In this document: one piece after another, positions 9,849-20,898 of the stretch
How positions within the stretch are numbered: position 1 is the first letter of the stretch
Layout of the letters: the number at the start of each line of letters is the position of its first letter
From: Pogostemon cablin
Taxonomy: Eukaryota > Streptophyta > Magnoliopsida > Lamiales > Lamiaceae
Direction: 5' to 3'
DNA: 64,000 nt
Assembly: GCA_023678885.1 (NCBI GenBank)
Contig: CM042970.1
Span: forward strand, 6,364,355 to 6,428,354
Notes under the pieces: model-generated
Seen by the model: only the letters and a program-made list of their open reading frames with translations
Told to the model about the DNA's origin: nothing
Databases searched by the model: none
Position numbers and translations under genes: made by a program

Positions 9849-12800
9849 TTAGCTCCGAGTGACTGGGACATGATGGGGTGACCTCACACACTTGGGGTGC
9901 ACCTCATACCCACACTCGATGCACTGGTATGCCCAACCGAACCCTTGCTCGTCGCAGTCGCAGCATACGAACGGCCCACCGCCTCCATTGCCTTCCGACA
10001 CCAACACTAGCTCGTGGCAATGCCCGGAATGGTGCTCAGTTACTGGGAGATTCTTCGAGTCTTCGTCGACTTGCCTCTGCAACGTTTCTATTCGAGCTTC
10101 CGTGAAAGGATAAGCATTTTCTCTATACAGGTTTACGAGGTTCCTTCCTCGCCTAGTCACAGTCTTACCATCTGGCCCCAAAATAACCAGGCTGGGAATT
10201 CCTTGTACATCGAAGTACTTAGCAAGATGGTTAATGTTTGGATCACCATAAGGTATTGCCACCCAAGGCATCGTCTCAAAATACGAACTGAACGCTGTTT
10301 GGTCGCGGTCATACGACACGAAAACTATTTCAAAGCCCTGATTGCTGTTACATCTCATTTCCTGTTTGATATTATGGTAGATGGAGGTCAACTTGTCTGT
10401 AAATTTTACTCCAGGGGAGCACCACTGAGCAGAGAAATAGAGTCCAATTGTCTTGCCTATCAATGATGTCACTAATACCTGTAATAACAGACACAACACA
10501 TGCTTAATTTCTAGCTATCCATCAATGTTTTTTTATAAGCAAACTCAAGAAAATGCACCTGTTTTGAATGGTTATGAGACAAGAGAAAATCTCTGCCACC
10601 ATGACAGAGTAAATCTTTTAGAGTTTGATTATCATGCTCTTCGTTTTCCTTCTGCACCAACTCGACCACCCTCTCTTTGGTAAACGGATACGCCTGCACG
10701 CCATAGCGATATATGAGATCAACCCCGTCTTGTGTCACAACTGAATCTTGTTGACCATTGTCTGCAGGTTGTAAAATGATGAGGCATGGCATGTCTTCGA
10801 CGTCAAACTTTGTGTTCAAGGATCTCTTCGTTTCCAAGTCAGAAAACGGAACAGCTAACCATGGCATCAAAGCGCGGTAGGCATCAAAGGCACCCATGTC
10901 TTCATCCGAGGACACAAATACTACCTCAAAACCAGGTTCACATATCTTCATCTGCTCGTATGCGTCGACCAAAACTGAGGTGAACTTACGACAAGGCGCA
11001 CACCAGTTAGCAGAAAAGTATACGCCAACAATTTTTCCATGGAGATCTGAAACTTTCACCTGCCTCACAGTAAATCCATCAAGACTTACTTGCTCAAGTA
11101 GTGTATATTTTTTAACTTGTTCTATCAATACACATTCAGAAAAAAAGTAACTGATAAGAGTAAGATGATTTGTATGCCTAAGAAGATGATATTTAACAAT
11201 AAATAAAATCTCGAAAAATTAACTGATGATGAGAAATTCTGGAGTTTCTTCATTGTCTTTCATCTTGTCTTCCATCAAACTTGAAAACTGTGGAACACAT
11301 TGAATCATTCGAGGAACACGAACAAGCTAATAATTCAATGATCAATTAACTCCACCTATCACCTATAATTGGTTTTTAAGACGAATAATCCTCACTTGAA
11401 TCGGATTGACTAGTGTTCTTCCTCTTGGATGAGATCACATCAGCATGAGCTATATCCAGTTTATATCGGTCATTACATAGTAAGTGCATAAATTTACACA
11501 TCAGAAGGCAATTATGGTTTGACATGCAAACCAGAGTTTTCTTGAAGATAATGTTGTTCAAATATGTTTGCCTTTAAGTTGACTTTCTTGATGTAAACTT
11601 GAGTAACAAATGAATTCAGTAGCTTAATCACAATTGACAAAGAATTTGATTATCAACTTGATATTATAGATTAGATCAATACTTTTGCCTCAAATTACTA
11701 GAATATTTTGTCACAGTAATTTAAGGGGCATTAGCAAAAGTGATACTTTTAATACTTCATTTTGGAAAAATGTCACCAACTATTATTTTTTCGGAAAAAT
11801 GACAATTTTTTTTTCTTTAATTTGTACACCCTAGTATGTACAAAATTTTCATGCCAAACTTCACGTGACTAGGCTCGCAATTATGCCTGCGACCCCATAC
11901 ACAGTTTTTTCATGCAACTCTTCACGTGACTATACGTGCGACCATACACATGCTTTATTTATTAACATATGTGCAACTATGTATTAATTACATAGTAAAG
12001 AGGGCAAAAAAGTAAAAAAAGTGACATTTTTCCAAAAAAAAAATATTTTGAGTGACAATTTTCAATATCAACTACTCTTATTTAAGGAATTTTCACAATT
12101 TCTCTACATATAAAAGCATTTCAACCTCTTAGTGAAACAACTAAGAATGAAGTAAAGCAATCAAATATCCTTGCAACTTGTGCATGCGAGTCGACTCCTA
12201 ATTTTGATGTACTCACTTGGATTATAAAATTGTTAACCAAGTGCACAACTTTAACTTTCATCAAACCAATCAGCCATGTTTGAGCATAAACATGTATGAT
12301 GTTAGAATTTAGTTCAACTGATTTTTTAGATCAACTTTTAAGATCTGGTTTTAGGACTTTGAAACAACCTTCTATATATTTTGAGATTTTGATTCCAGTT
12401 ATAAATCACTATACGTCTCAACAGTATACACCACTAAAATTTATGATCACCGTTACTTTTTAACAAAATACAAAATTTAATTTAAAATAAAAACATAATT
12501 AAATAAAAAGATTTTTATTTCAGAATTAGTACTTCTTACATACTTGATATTCAAAAAAAAAAAAATGTTGCTGAAAGTTTATGGAGTCAAATACTCCCTA
12601 CAAGTGTTGAAAGTTTAAGCATTAATGAAAGTTTAAGCATTAATTTAACTTATTAATTCTTTATTAAATTGATAGTCCATACACTCATAAAACATGAGAA
12701 AGTTATCAATCTTAAAATCTCCACCACCATCCAATGTGTTGGTCAGAAAATACACATACACAAACACAGTTTTCAGAGGAAACATCACTATTAACTGAAT

Positions 12801-13109
12801 AAATTATTCTCCACCTATCTTCACATTTTCTTCATTTGTTTGTTTCGTATACACATTATTTGAATTTCAGAATTGTCGATCAACTAAGAATAGATGAAAG
12901 AGAGTTGTGTTGTGTTGTATGTTGAAAGAAGCATTTTAACAAACACATGGCGATAGAAATAGATATACCTGAGATCCAGTGGGGGAGAGCAGAGGTTTGG
13001 AAGCCAAAAGAGACGAGAATCTGAGATTGGAATACAGCATTTCATTCCCTTCTCCATTAGGCATCTCATCATTTCCCTCTCCTTCTCTCTCCTGTTCCTG
13101 TAGCTGCAT
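9849..13109 (-). CDS. Nucleoredoxin (probable NRX2-like), three exons, 423 aa
   Basis: Exons on the minus strand are 13109-12969, 11059-10559 and 10478-9849, all in phase 0 with GT-AG introns (1909 bp and 80 bp). Exon 1 gives MQLQEQEREG and the lead-in SSLLASKPLLSPTGSQ. Residues 48-190 form a thioredoxin-like domain with WCAPC at 66-70. Residues 215-350 form a second one with WCSPG at 233-237 and the conserved GIPSL cis-proline at 307-311. A cysteine/histidine-rich DC1 (C1-like) zinc finger follows at about 364-411. Plant nucleoredoxins are cytosolic/nuclear disulfide reductases acting on target proteins, some under oxidative stress. Domain 2 lacks the resolving cysteine, so it probably cannot run a normal dithiol cycle. 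Length matches plant NRX2-like proteins (about 390-420 aa). Exon 1 was assigned from ATG context, open frame and splice fit. Confidence 0.9.
11731..12080. mobile_element. MITE-like inverted repeat in nucleoredoxin intron 1
   Basis: TTTTGGAAAAATGTCAC (11760-11776) is matched exactly by GTGACATTTTTCCAAAA (12021-12037). The arms extend a little outwards (AAAAGTGATACTTT against related text near 12050-12075). It lies inside the 1.9-kb first intron. Exact ends and TSD not determined. Confidence 0.5.
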
Positions 13110-13182
13110 CCTCTCTCTCTCTAGATTGGATTGGAGTGTTGTGGCAGTGCCAAATTGCAGCAGTATGGGCGTAGATTAGCAA

Positions 13183-13190
13183 TTATAAAT
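13183..13190 (-). promoter_or_regulatory. TATA-like box of the nucleoredoxin gene
   Basis: ATTTATAATT on the minus strand, about 75 nt upstream of the start codon at 13109, which leaves a short leader containing a (GA)n run just before ATG. Position and context fit a core promoter. Confidence 0.45.
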
Positions 13191-13275
13191 GCGGGAATAC
13201 TTGAGAATCAACACGTATCCATCCTACCTTCCCACTCACTCCACAATAATACACACATTAATTAATTAATTAGTA

Positions 13276-13524
13276 CACCCTCCGTCCTGTGGTTATATTT
13301 ACTATTTACACGAAACTTAAAAAATATATTAATATTTGAATGTGTAAGGAGTTAGATATATAATAATTTAATATATAGTAAGTAATTGTATAGTATTGTG
13401 TGGATTCCATGAAGATAAAATAATTGATTTAGGTGAATCTCATCTACTAAAAATAAAAATATAACTCTTATAGTAGGACGATCAAATTAGTAAAATATAA
13501 CTATTGTGATGGGAAAAAAAGGAG
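13276..13524. mobile_element. Stowaway-like MITE
   Basis: Left CACCCTCCGTCCTGTGGTTA; right ATTGTGATGGGAAAAAAAGGAG; TA-flanked. Sits in the nucleoredoxin promoter side. Confidence 0.6.
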
Positions 13525-13603
13525 TAACTAGCTATCATAATATCACTTAGTTGAGTGACTTATAGTACCAATAAAGTTAAATAAGAGGAGGGACTACTTT
13601 ATA

Positions 13604-13829
13604 CTCCCTCAATCTGTGGAAAATGTATATATTTTGCTATTTTGAGCGTCTGCATTCAAGGTATATATTTCTCTTTTTAAATACATGAGACGCACAAATA
13701 TCATTGATACATTTAATATATGAGACTCACACACTTCACTAATACAACTATCTACTACAGATTAAATAATAATACTCCTTAATCCACGTGCAAAAAACAA
13801 ATTTATACGTTTGTGGCGGACGGATGGAG
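13604..13829. mobile_element. Stowaway-like MITE
   Basis: Left CTCCCTCAATCTGTGGAAAA; right TTTGTGGCGGACGGATGGAG; TA-flanked. Confidence 0.7.
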
Positions 13830-14016
13830 TAATTTATTTATGAAATTTTATCAATTCAAGACCTGAAAAATAGATAAAGTCTGAATTATTTTTTTACCGA
13901 AATATTTATAACCATCAATTCCTTTATTTATTAAATGAAAAGATTATATTATCTCACAAAATATTAATAAAATAATAATAAATAATTTAATTTTCTTAAA
14001 TATAGCATCATATGTC
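13830..14016. other. AT-rich DNA
   Basis: Nothing recognised. Confidence 0.4.
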
Positions 14017-14397
14017 AATTAATACAAGACGTGCGGAGAGTATGATGTAGTCCTTTCGTCCCGGTCAAACAGTACCATTTGTTTTTTGCACGTATATTAA
14101 AGTATTATTATTTTATATAAAGTGAGTAGGTGTATTAGAGAGATGTGATGAGTTGTGGTGGGCTATTGGTGGACTCTTTTTACTAAAAGAAGAAAATAAT
14201 ACAATTTGGACGAGACGCCCAATATATTAAAAATGTGCTATTTGGTTGTAGGGAGGGAGTATGGCATTACCTTGGGTTGTTGTGTTGACTACAGTTTATT
14301 ATAACCTCTTTAATTCCTATCTCCATTAATACGAGACATGCGCGGAGAGAATGATATATGCCATTACCTTGGTTTGTTGTGTTAACTACAGTTTATT
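14017..14397. repeat. ~100-bp direct duplication split by a MITE and a LINE
   Basis: The text AATACAAGACGTGCGGAGAG...GGCATTACCTTGGGTTG...ACTACAGTTTATTATAACCTC is repeated as AATACGAGACATGCGCGGAG...GCCATTACCTTGGTTTG...ACTACAGTTTATTACGACCTC. The first unit is interrupted by the MITE at 14050-14259 and the second by the LINE at 14398-16497, so the second unit continues at 16515. Confidence 0.8.
14050..14259. mobile_element. Stowaway-like MITE
   Basis: Left GTCCTTTCGTCCCGGTC, right GGTTGTAGGGAGGGAG, TA at both sides; inserted in the first unit of the direct duplication. Confidence 0.7.
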
Positions 14398-16497
14398 TTT
14401 TTTTATTAGGAAAAATAGTTCATATATTATTAAAAAGAGTTAGGTATGAAAAATACCTAACTACAAAATAATTACATGAGAGTTTACAAATATAAAGAGA
14501 TACTATCAGAGATACAAAATCTTAATTGATCACACTCCTAGGACTAGTCATCCAATCTTGAAATCTCCCTGGTAAACTAACTAATGAAGGATCACATAAT
14601 CAATTCCAAACTCTAACCTTTATCTCATCTACCAACTTCTTTAATGAGTATTTCTCTCTATGAAAAACGAACATATTTCTAGTTTTCTATATTAACCATA
14701 TAAAACATTCACATATGGATATAGTTAGATCCTTTCCTTTCTTCCCTGGAATAAGACTACTGAAATGAAGTAGGTTATTCAAGGGATTCGAGGAAAGAAC
14801 CATCTTCACACTCATTCACTCGATACACTTCATCCAAACTTTATAAACAAAATCACATTCAAAGAAAATATGTCGAACCGTCTCAGAATGAGTGTCACAA
14901 AACACACAATTAGTGGTAACTCCCGCCGGTAAGCTTTGTCTCCTTTGAAACAGAGTTGTTATTGGAATTATTTCCCATAAGACTCTCCAAGCATGTATTT
15001 ATACTTTAGGTATAACTTTATTATTCCATACCAAGTGGAAATTTTACTTTGATTCTGAGGCTCTAATATTCTTTCTCCTTAACATGTCGTAAACTTCTTT
15101 AGTTGTATATTTGCCTTTGGTTCCATTCTTCCATCTCCATCCATCAACAGCCCTCTGCTTAGGATAAAATTTATTAAGCAAAGAAAGATTATTCAACATC
15201 TCATTTTCTCTCTCTCTAAGCTCCCTTCTCCAACTCCATTCCCCATCCCTCCAAGACCCCAACTCACTCACTTTCTTAAACTTATCTAATGTCAAATGAT
15301 AAAGCCTCTTGAATCTAATTTTCAATGAACCTCCCTCCCCAACATAACTATCTTCCCAAAAGTAAATATTGCTCCCATCACCCATTACTCTCTCAATATT
15401 TTCAACAAACCATCCCCCATTACTCACTGCTTTTAAAATCTCACCCCACCAACCAGTCGTCATACTATTATCTATATTTTCCACCCTCACTCCTCCACCC
15501 CTTTCCCACCTAGACTTAATCACCCGAACCCATAATCGTTCTCTTTCATTATGGAATCTCCAAACCCACTTGCCCAACAATGCCAAATTAAAGCATTCCA
15601 AATCTCTCACTCCTAAACCTCTTGGTTTTTTGGATTACATATAGACGACCATTTTATCCAAGCAATATTCCCATCTCTCACCCCTTCCCCCAAAGAAAAG
15701 CTCTCTGAATTTTAACAATGTCAATCAAGATTTGTTTAGGTGCACGATAGACAGACAAAATATAAACAGGGATAGAAGATAATACTGAGTTGACGAGAGT
15801 CAATCAACACCCATAGATATCTTATGGCTTTCCCACTTCAGCACTCTATTTTTTATCTTTTGCACCATGTAATTCCAATCAGAAACTTTTCTATGAGCAC
15901 AACCAACCTTCATCCCCAAATAATTAAATGGAAGTTTTTCCATGCGACATTCCAACATCCCAACTTTAAGAGATGCCCAATCTTCACTCATATTCAGATA
16001 GTACAAATCACATTTGTTCTTGTTAACTTTCAAACCCGTTGCTATTTCCAAAATGATAAGAAACCTCTTTAGAAACACAATATTCTCATCCCTAGCAGCT
16101 CCCAAGAAAATGGTATCATCAGCAAACAGACCTTCATCGACAGCTTTACTCATCATAATGCTAATACCTTCTACAGCTATAAGGAATAGAAAAGGAGATA
16201 AGGGATCTCCTTGTCTAAGTCCTCTTTCTAATTTGAAATTACCAGAAGGGCAGCCATTGACCAACACATTAACATGATCAGTTGTGATACACTCCATCAC
16301 CCATTTGATCCACCTTGTATCAAAGTTGAATCTCTTCATGAGGTTTTCCAAGTAACTCCACTTTATTGAATCGTAAGCTTTAGCAAAATCTATCTTGAAC
16401 AATATACTTTTTTTTTTTTCCTTTTTGCATCTTCTATGGCTTCATTAAGAATCACCACACTATCAACCAATTGCCTCCCTCCAACAAAAGCTGATTG
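14398..16497 (-). mobile_element. 5'-truncated L1-type LINE with 17-bp TSD
   Basis: The element is flanked by an exact 17-bp duplication, GTTAACTACAGTTTATT, at 14381-14397 and 16498-16514. On the minus strand it begins inside the reverse transcriptase (QSAFVGGRQLVDSV) and ends with a short A-tail (the T-run at 14396-14404). This is the expected structure of a target-primed, 5'-truncated LINE insertion of 2.1 kb. Confidence 0.92.
15044..16402 (-). pseudogene. LINE reverse transcriptase and zf-RVT region, broken
   Basis: The minus strand reads FKIDFAKAYDSIKW, then RGLRQGDPLSPFLFLIA, then LFADDTIF (the catalytic FADD motif) and GLKVNKNKC and NYLGMKVG, all standard for plant L1-type reverse transcriptase. 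About 20 residues normally found between the EGL and FADD motifs are missing. A 12-A run at about 16409-16420 puts the upstream RT part in another frame. After a break near 15610-15800 the LINE C-terminal part follows (FNLALLGKWVWRF, NIYFWEDSYVG, WRWKNGTKGKYTTKEVYDML), leading towards a zf-RVT-like region at 14830-15040. Not functional. Confidence 0.9.
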
Positions 16498-16514
16498 GTT
16501 AACTACAGTTTATT

Positions 16515-16949
16515 ACGACCTCTTTCCTATCTATATCTAAGTTATTATTCATAAATCCACCTTTTCTTTCTAGTACTCTAGGTTATGCATACGTGTATCC
16601 AAATATAATTCTATATATAATCCATCTATAAGGTTTAATTCATGTAAAAATTACATAATTTCCTGCATTTTTCTTAATAATCTTCTGTGACTTTAATTAT
16701 GTAAATGAGATGTACTCTGAAAGAGAAGGACTTGTTTATGTTTTTTATTATTAATTATTTAACATTATTCTATATCTTTTATGGATTACTTATTTAATGA
16801 TATGGCAAAAGATAAGGAATTGTTATTGGGATCTTTGTGAAAACTATTAATGAATCCAGCATTTCCTTTTACTCTAGTTACAGATGCTTGTATCCAAAAG
16901 ATTCTAAATATAATTCATGTATACAGTTTAATAAATGAGAAAATAATAG
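16515..16949. other. AT-rich DNA
   Basis: Continues the direct duplication for about 25 bp, then nothing recognised. Confidence 0.4.
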
Positions 16950-16954
16950 AATTT

Positions 16955-18272
16955 TGTTGGAAAATTGGTTTGAAGATTAATAAATCAATTAAATTGATTA
17001 TTTAACGATCAATTTATTTGAGCGCTATAAGTTTAATTTTGAATAAATTAAACGGTGTATGATTAATCCTTCCTTCATAGATATGAAATTGTGCATTTGT
17101 AACCTCAAAACTAATTGTTTGGTGAGTGAGAATTTAGTGCACAAGTTGAATGATTGAATTTATGTGGTGGTTACATTTGTTCAAATATTTGATCATACAT
17201 AATGTACATTTATGTTGGTTAACATAAATCAATGTCATTATGGAATAATAGTGTGTAGAAAATTAGAAAATTCCTATCACTACATGTGAGTCACAACCAT
17301 GGGCTTTATGGAAAATTAAAATCTATTTATGATTTTGGATCAAGGTCCATGTAAGAACTCAAATGAAGGACGTTCATTTTAAGTGGGTTCGTTCCATTTT
17401 TAGAGATGAGGTCTTCGTGGTCTATGACCTTTGGATGCATTCAACCATCAGTTACAAATTCAAATTCGAAAGTGTAATAGTTGAGAACAAACATGAGTAG
17501 AGTCAAATCTGTAACAACATGTTCAAACATGTAATAGTAATATTAATAAGTCATACTGAAGAAAGTTGTAACTATTGCAGAAACATCAAACATGAGTGGA
17601 ATAATGTCTATAAATAGGATCATTCATCATTTGATGGATATGATATGAGGAAACATGCTCATAGACATACATACACAATGAAAAGTGTGAAGGCATACAT
17701 TGCATACTAGTTGCATATCCTAAAATATCATCGTGAGACTCATATAGCGAGCAACCTAATTCTATCATCTATTCGTTGCCAGAGCTCTCGTACGTGGGGT
17801 GCAACTCGTACAAGAGACGAAGTCGTTTTACCTTTGGTAACAACATGTCAAAACCGTGAGCACTAGCGGGACGTGATTGTTTTGCGGGTAAAGTCCTAAA
17901 CTCAACTCAACTTAATTTTTTTATCTAACGATTTTCATGTTTGTTCTGAAAATCTACCCAACTATGTTCGAATAAGAATTGAAATCTGCTGATTTTGGAA
18001 AATTAAGTTGGAACTGGATCTAAATATATTAAAAAACTCATATCTAATTTGAAAGTCAACCCACTTAAGATGATTTGTGAAGATCTAACAATCTGATAGA
18101 AGTTCAAACTCGTATTAAAACTGAAACTGCTTCAAAAAGTTGATTTTTCTGGAGTTCTTTATCAGAGTTCTTTATCAAAGACTGTACTGTGTTCTTTTAT
18201 TCTATTCATATAATTTTTAAGTTTGTTCATCTTCTTTAATTTATACTGTTTGGTTACCAAAATACTCTAACA
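16955..18272 (+). mobile_element. Putative solo LTR (1318 bp) with 5-bp TSD AATTT
   Basis: Starts TGTTGGAAAATTGG and ends ACTCTAACA, with AATTT directly on both sides (16950-16954 and 18273-18277). A good TATA box, CTATAAATAGG, lies at about 17608-17618 in plus orientation, splitting the unit into U3-like and R/U5-like halves of about 650 bp. There is no coding content. The terminal inverted match is short (TGTT/AACA), so this is less certain than the solo LTR at 3014. Confidence 0.6.
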
Positions 18273-18470
18273 AATTTCTCTTCTTTGCAATTGTTCAGAA
18301 TTTTGATAAATTGTCGTATCTTTTGTGAATGGTTTTAAACCATAAAAGAAAAGCATAAATTCAAGGCTAAGAGTTAGCTGAAGGACCATTTCCTTTAAAA
18401 TTTAATTCGATAGATTTTAAAAAGTGAATTTTTTTAGGCCTTTTACTATTATAAAAAACACAAATTAATA

Positions 18471-18691
18471 CTCCCTCCGTCCGTTCGAAAGAGGGTCTTT
18501 TTCCTATTTTGGTCGTCCGCTCCAAAAAGGGTCATTTCCTTTTCTACGAACATGAGACCCATATACACCCACTAATACAACTAAAATATGGGGTCCACAC
18601 TCCCACTAATACAACTACTCACTACAAAAAATAATAATACTTCTTAATCAACGTGCATAAAAGTAAAATACCCTCTTTCGGACGGACGTAG
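18471..18691. mobile_element. Stowaway-like MITE
   Basis: Left CTCCCTCCGTCCGTTCGAAA; right CTTTCGGACGGACGTAG; TA-flanked. Confidence 0.8.
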
Positions 18692-18832
18692 TAACATAAT
18701 CGTATTATGAATTAACTACTAAAAGTGATTGAAAACATAAAAGTTTTTGTAAAATAATAATAGACATCAAATTATTTTTGAATTAACTCATCAAATTATA
18801 AATAAAAAAATATAATATAGTAGTAAATTATA

Positions 18833-19030
18833 CTCACTCCGTCCGCTTCTAAGATATCCATTTTACTATTTTGGCGTCCGCTTCAAAGGTATCTATTTCC
18901 CATATTTAGTAAAAAAGTACATAATATGGTCCACCACTTACCTCTAATACAACCACTCACTTTACATATAATAATAATATTTCTTAATCCACGTATAAAA
19001 AGCAAATTGATACGAACCGGACGGAAGGAG
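18833..19030. mobile_element. Stowaway-like MITE
   Basis: Left CTCACTCCGTCCGCTTCTAA; right ACCGGACGGAAGGAG; TA-flanked. Confidence 0.8.
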
Positions 19031-19320
19031 TAGCAACATTTACTTAGAAAACTAACTATGAAAAAATGACTTTTTTTTGGCAGTTTTTATCAGAAAATCA
19101 TAAGCAGATATTATTTTGTAATTGAGTTCTTAATTGAAATTAAAGATAATGAGTTTAATCAGTTCATTAAAAAAACGTATATTTCTCATTGAAACAAAAG
19201 TTTATTAAAATAAAAAGTACTTGTACTTTTGTGATTTAATCAGTTAAAATTCGATAATACGTTAATAATGAGTTGCAAGACAAATAATGACAATTAAAGT
19301 GACAAAAATATTTATCCATA

Positions 19321-19388
19321 TTGCACCTTTTAAATATATATTCAATTATATATATTGCACCTTTTAAATATATATTCAATTATATATA
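19321..19388. repeat. 34-bp tandem duplication
   Basis: Two identical 34-bp units starting TTGCACCTTTTAAATATATA, at 19321-19354 and 19355-19388. Confidence 0.9.
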
Positions 19389-19456
19389 AAAATAAATAAT
19401 TAAAAAAAATAAAGAATGAGGCCCTTGCGAGGATAGAGTCCTATGCGTTGGTATAT

Positions 19457-19709
19457 TGATGAGTATTTAGATATTAGTATTATTTTTATTATATTTATCA
19501 ATATTTAAATATTAGAATAATAGTTAAGATGTTTATTTTTGTCGAAGTTATTTATTTTAGTTATCAAGATTAGGATATTCTCTAATCTTATAAAAATAAT
19601 CTTGTAAGCGTACGAATGGAAATCAATCAGAAAACCTAGTTAAATCTTCGCAACATTGTTTTGCAAATCCCGTTGACTTACTGACCTGAGTCAGAGTCTC
19701 TTCTCTTCA
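19457..19709 (+). repeat. LTR A of the three-LTR complex
   Basis: Starts TGATGAGTATTTAG, ends TTCTCTTCA. It is shorter than LTR B, lacking some of the ATTAGTTATCAAGATTAGG units. The sequence after it (19710-19850) holds two short direct duplications that repeat the CATTGGTGCTCT leader and the GAGAGATTGTTGATATTC word. Confidence 0.8.
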
Positions 19710-19855
19710 TTGGTGCTCTCAACTGACCTGAGTCAGAGTCTCTTCTCTTCATTGGTGCTCTTGTTGAGAGGTCGTCGTTGAGAGAGATTGTTGATATTCA
19801 TTGATGCTCTTGTTGAGAGGTCATCGTTGAGAGAGATTGTTGATATTCAGCCATC

Positions 19856-20032
19856 ATGGTAGGAACTCATAAAAGGATTCAATTATTGGAGGTGAGATTT
19901 GCTCAATTGGAATCAGATTTCACACACTTGAGTCAATCTGTGAGTAAGATGGAGCGCAGAATGAAAAAAATTTTCAGCAAAAAGAAAAAAGATAGCAACA
20001 AGAAAAAGAAATTGGAAGAAGCATTCCATTAA
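19856..20032 (+). CDS. Short gag-like ORF (58 aa) of the non-autonomous element
   Basis: ATG at 19856 opens a 58-residue frame, MVGTHKRIQLLEVRFAQLES..., with a helical, Glu/Lys-rich middle and a lysine-rich end, stopping at TAA. The position just after the LTR and leader matches the gag start of gypsy-type elements, and its heptad-like leucines suggest a coiled coil. The second body has the same start at 26532, but it hits a stop after eight codons. Probably a decayed gag N-terminus; no protein function is claimed. Confidence 0.4.
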   Translation: MVGTHKRIQLLEVRFAQLESDFTHLSQSVSKMERRMKKIFSKKKKDSNKKKKLEEAFH

Positions 20033-20122
20033 GGAAGAAGCTAAATACAAGGAAGTTGAAGCTTTCTATGGAAGTTATGAAAGGCCACCCATATTTAAAG
20101 GAAGTTGAAGCTTTCTATGAAA

Positions 20123-20127
20123 GGTAT
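20123..20127. repeat. TSD of the copia insertion (left)
   Basis: GGTAT; the partner is at 25603-25607. Confidence 0.85.
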
Positions 20128-20745
20128 TCTCAGTATTGAATACAGAATAAACAGACTAATCGATCAGTTACTTTGTTAAACTTCAGATTATGAATCAAAG
20201 ATTGATTCAAGCTCTCAAACTAGAAACAAAACTCAAGTGTGTGTGAGTGTGTGATTGAAGAACTTTTGAAGATCAAGATGTATAGTGGTTCGGCTTATTA
20301 ACCAAGCCTACATCCACTTGATGATGATGATCGTTTCTTATTGCTTTTAGAGGGTTTATGAAGGTTACAGATACATACACGCTAAGATTACAGCTATATA
20401 TATACATCACATGTGATAACAAACTTATGGGACCAATCGAGTGCAGCATCTTCCAGCTGTCATATGGGTGGTTAAATGGAATCAATTTCTGTTGCAACTG
20501 CTTCCAGCTCATAGCTAGCATTATGAGCTTTCGATCCATGCATAGAACTGCTTCCAACGAACTACCACAACTTCTGTACAACCGCCGTAAACTGCCCCAG
20601 TCACAACTCATCACATGCATTGATTTCAGATCATTAAGTATGATCATGCACCCGTTTCTGGTTTTTAACATAATCACACACAACTAAACTACAGATACAC
20701 TCCTACTAATGTTGATCAGACATTAAGTGTGAGGTTTCCATCTCA
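20128..20745 (-). repeat. 3' LTR of the copia element
   Basis: Left copy on the plus strand. The 136-codon frame inside it is repeated in the other LTR and is not evidence of a gene. Confidence 0.95.
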
Positions 20746-20764
20746 AATCTCCACCTAAACCTCA
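20746..20764 (-). promoter_or_regulatory. Polypurine tract of the copia element
   Basis: The minus strand reads GAGGTTTAGGTGGAGATT directly before the 3' LTR, the expected plus-strand priming position. Confidence 0.6.
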
Positions 20765-20898
20765 TACTTAAGCATTCATTACTTCACCATCATCTCACTG
20801 TTTTAAAAGTCAGCAAACTTACTTCCACTGCCTTGTTGGAGAGCAGCAAAACTCACTTCACTACTTTGAGAGAGTAGCAGAACTCTGTACTGTCATAT

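Noticed and set aside
17586..17768. Short minus-strand frame near a TATA box
   Set aside because: Inside the putative solo LTR; no domain and the TATA box faces the other way.
20273..20683. 136-codon frame in the copia LTR, with a twin at 25130-25540
   Set aside because: Both copies are LTR sequence, identical because the LTRs are young; no domain or start context.
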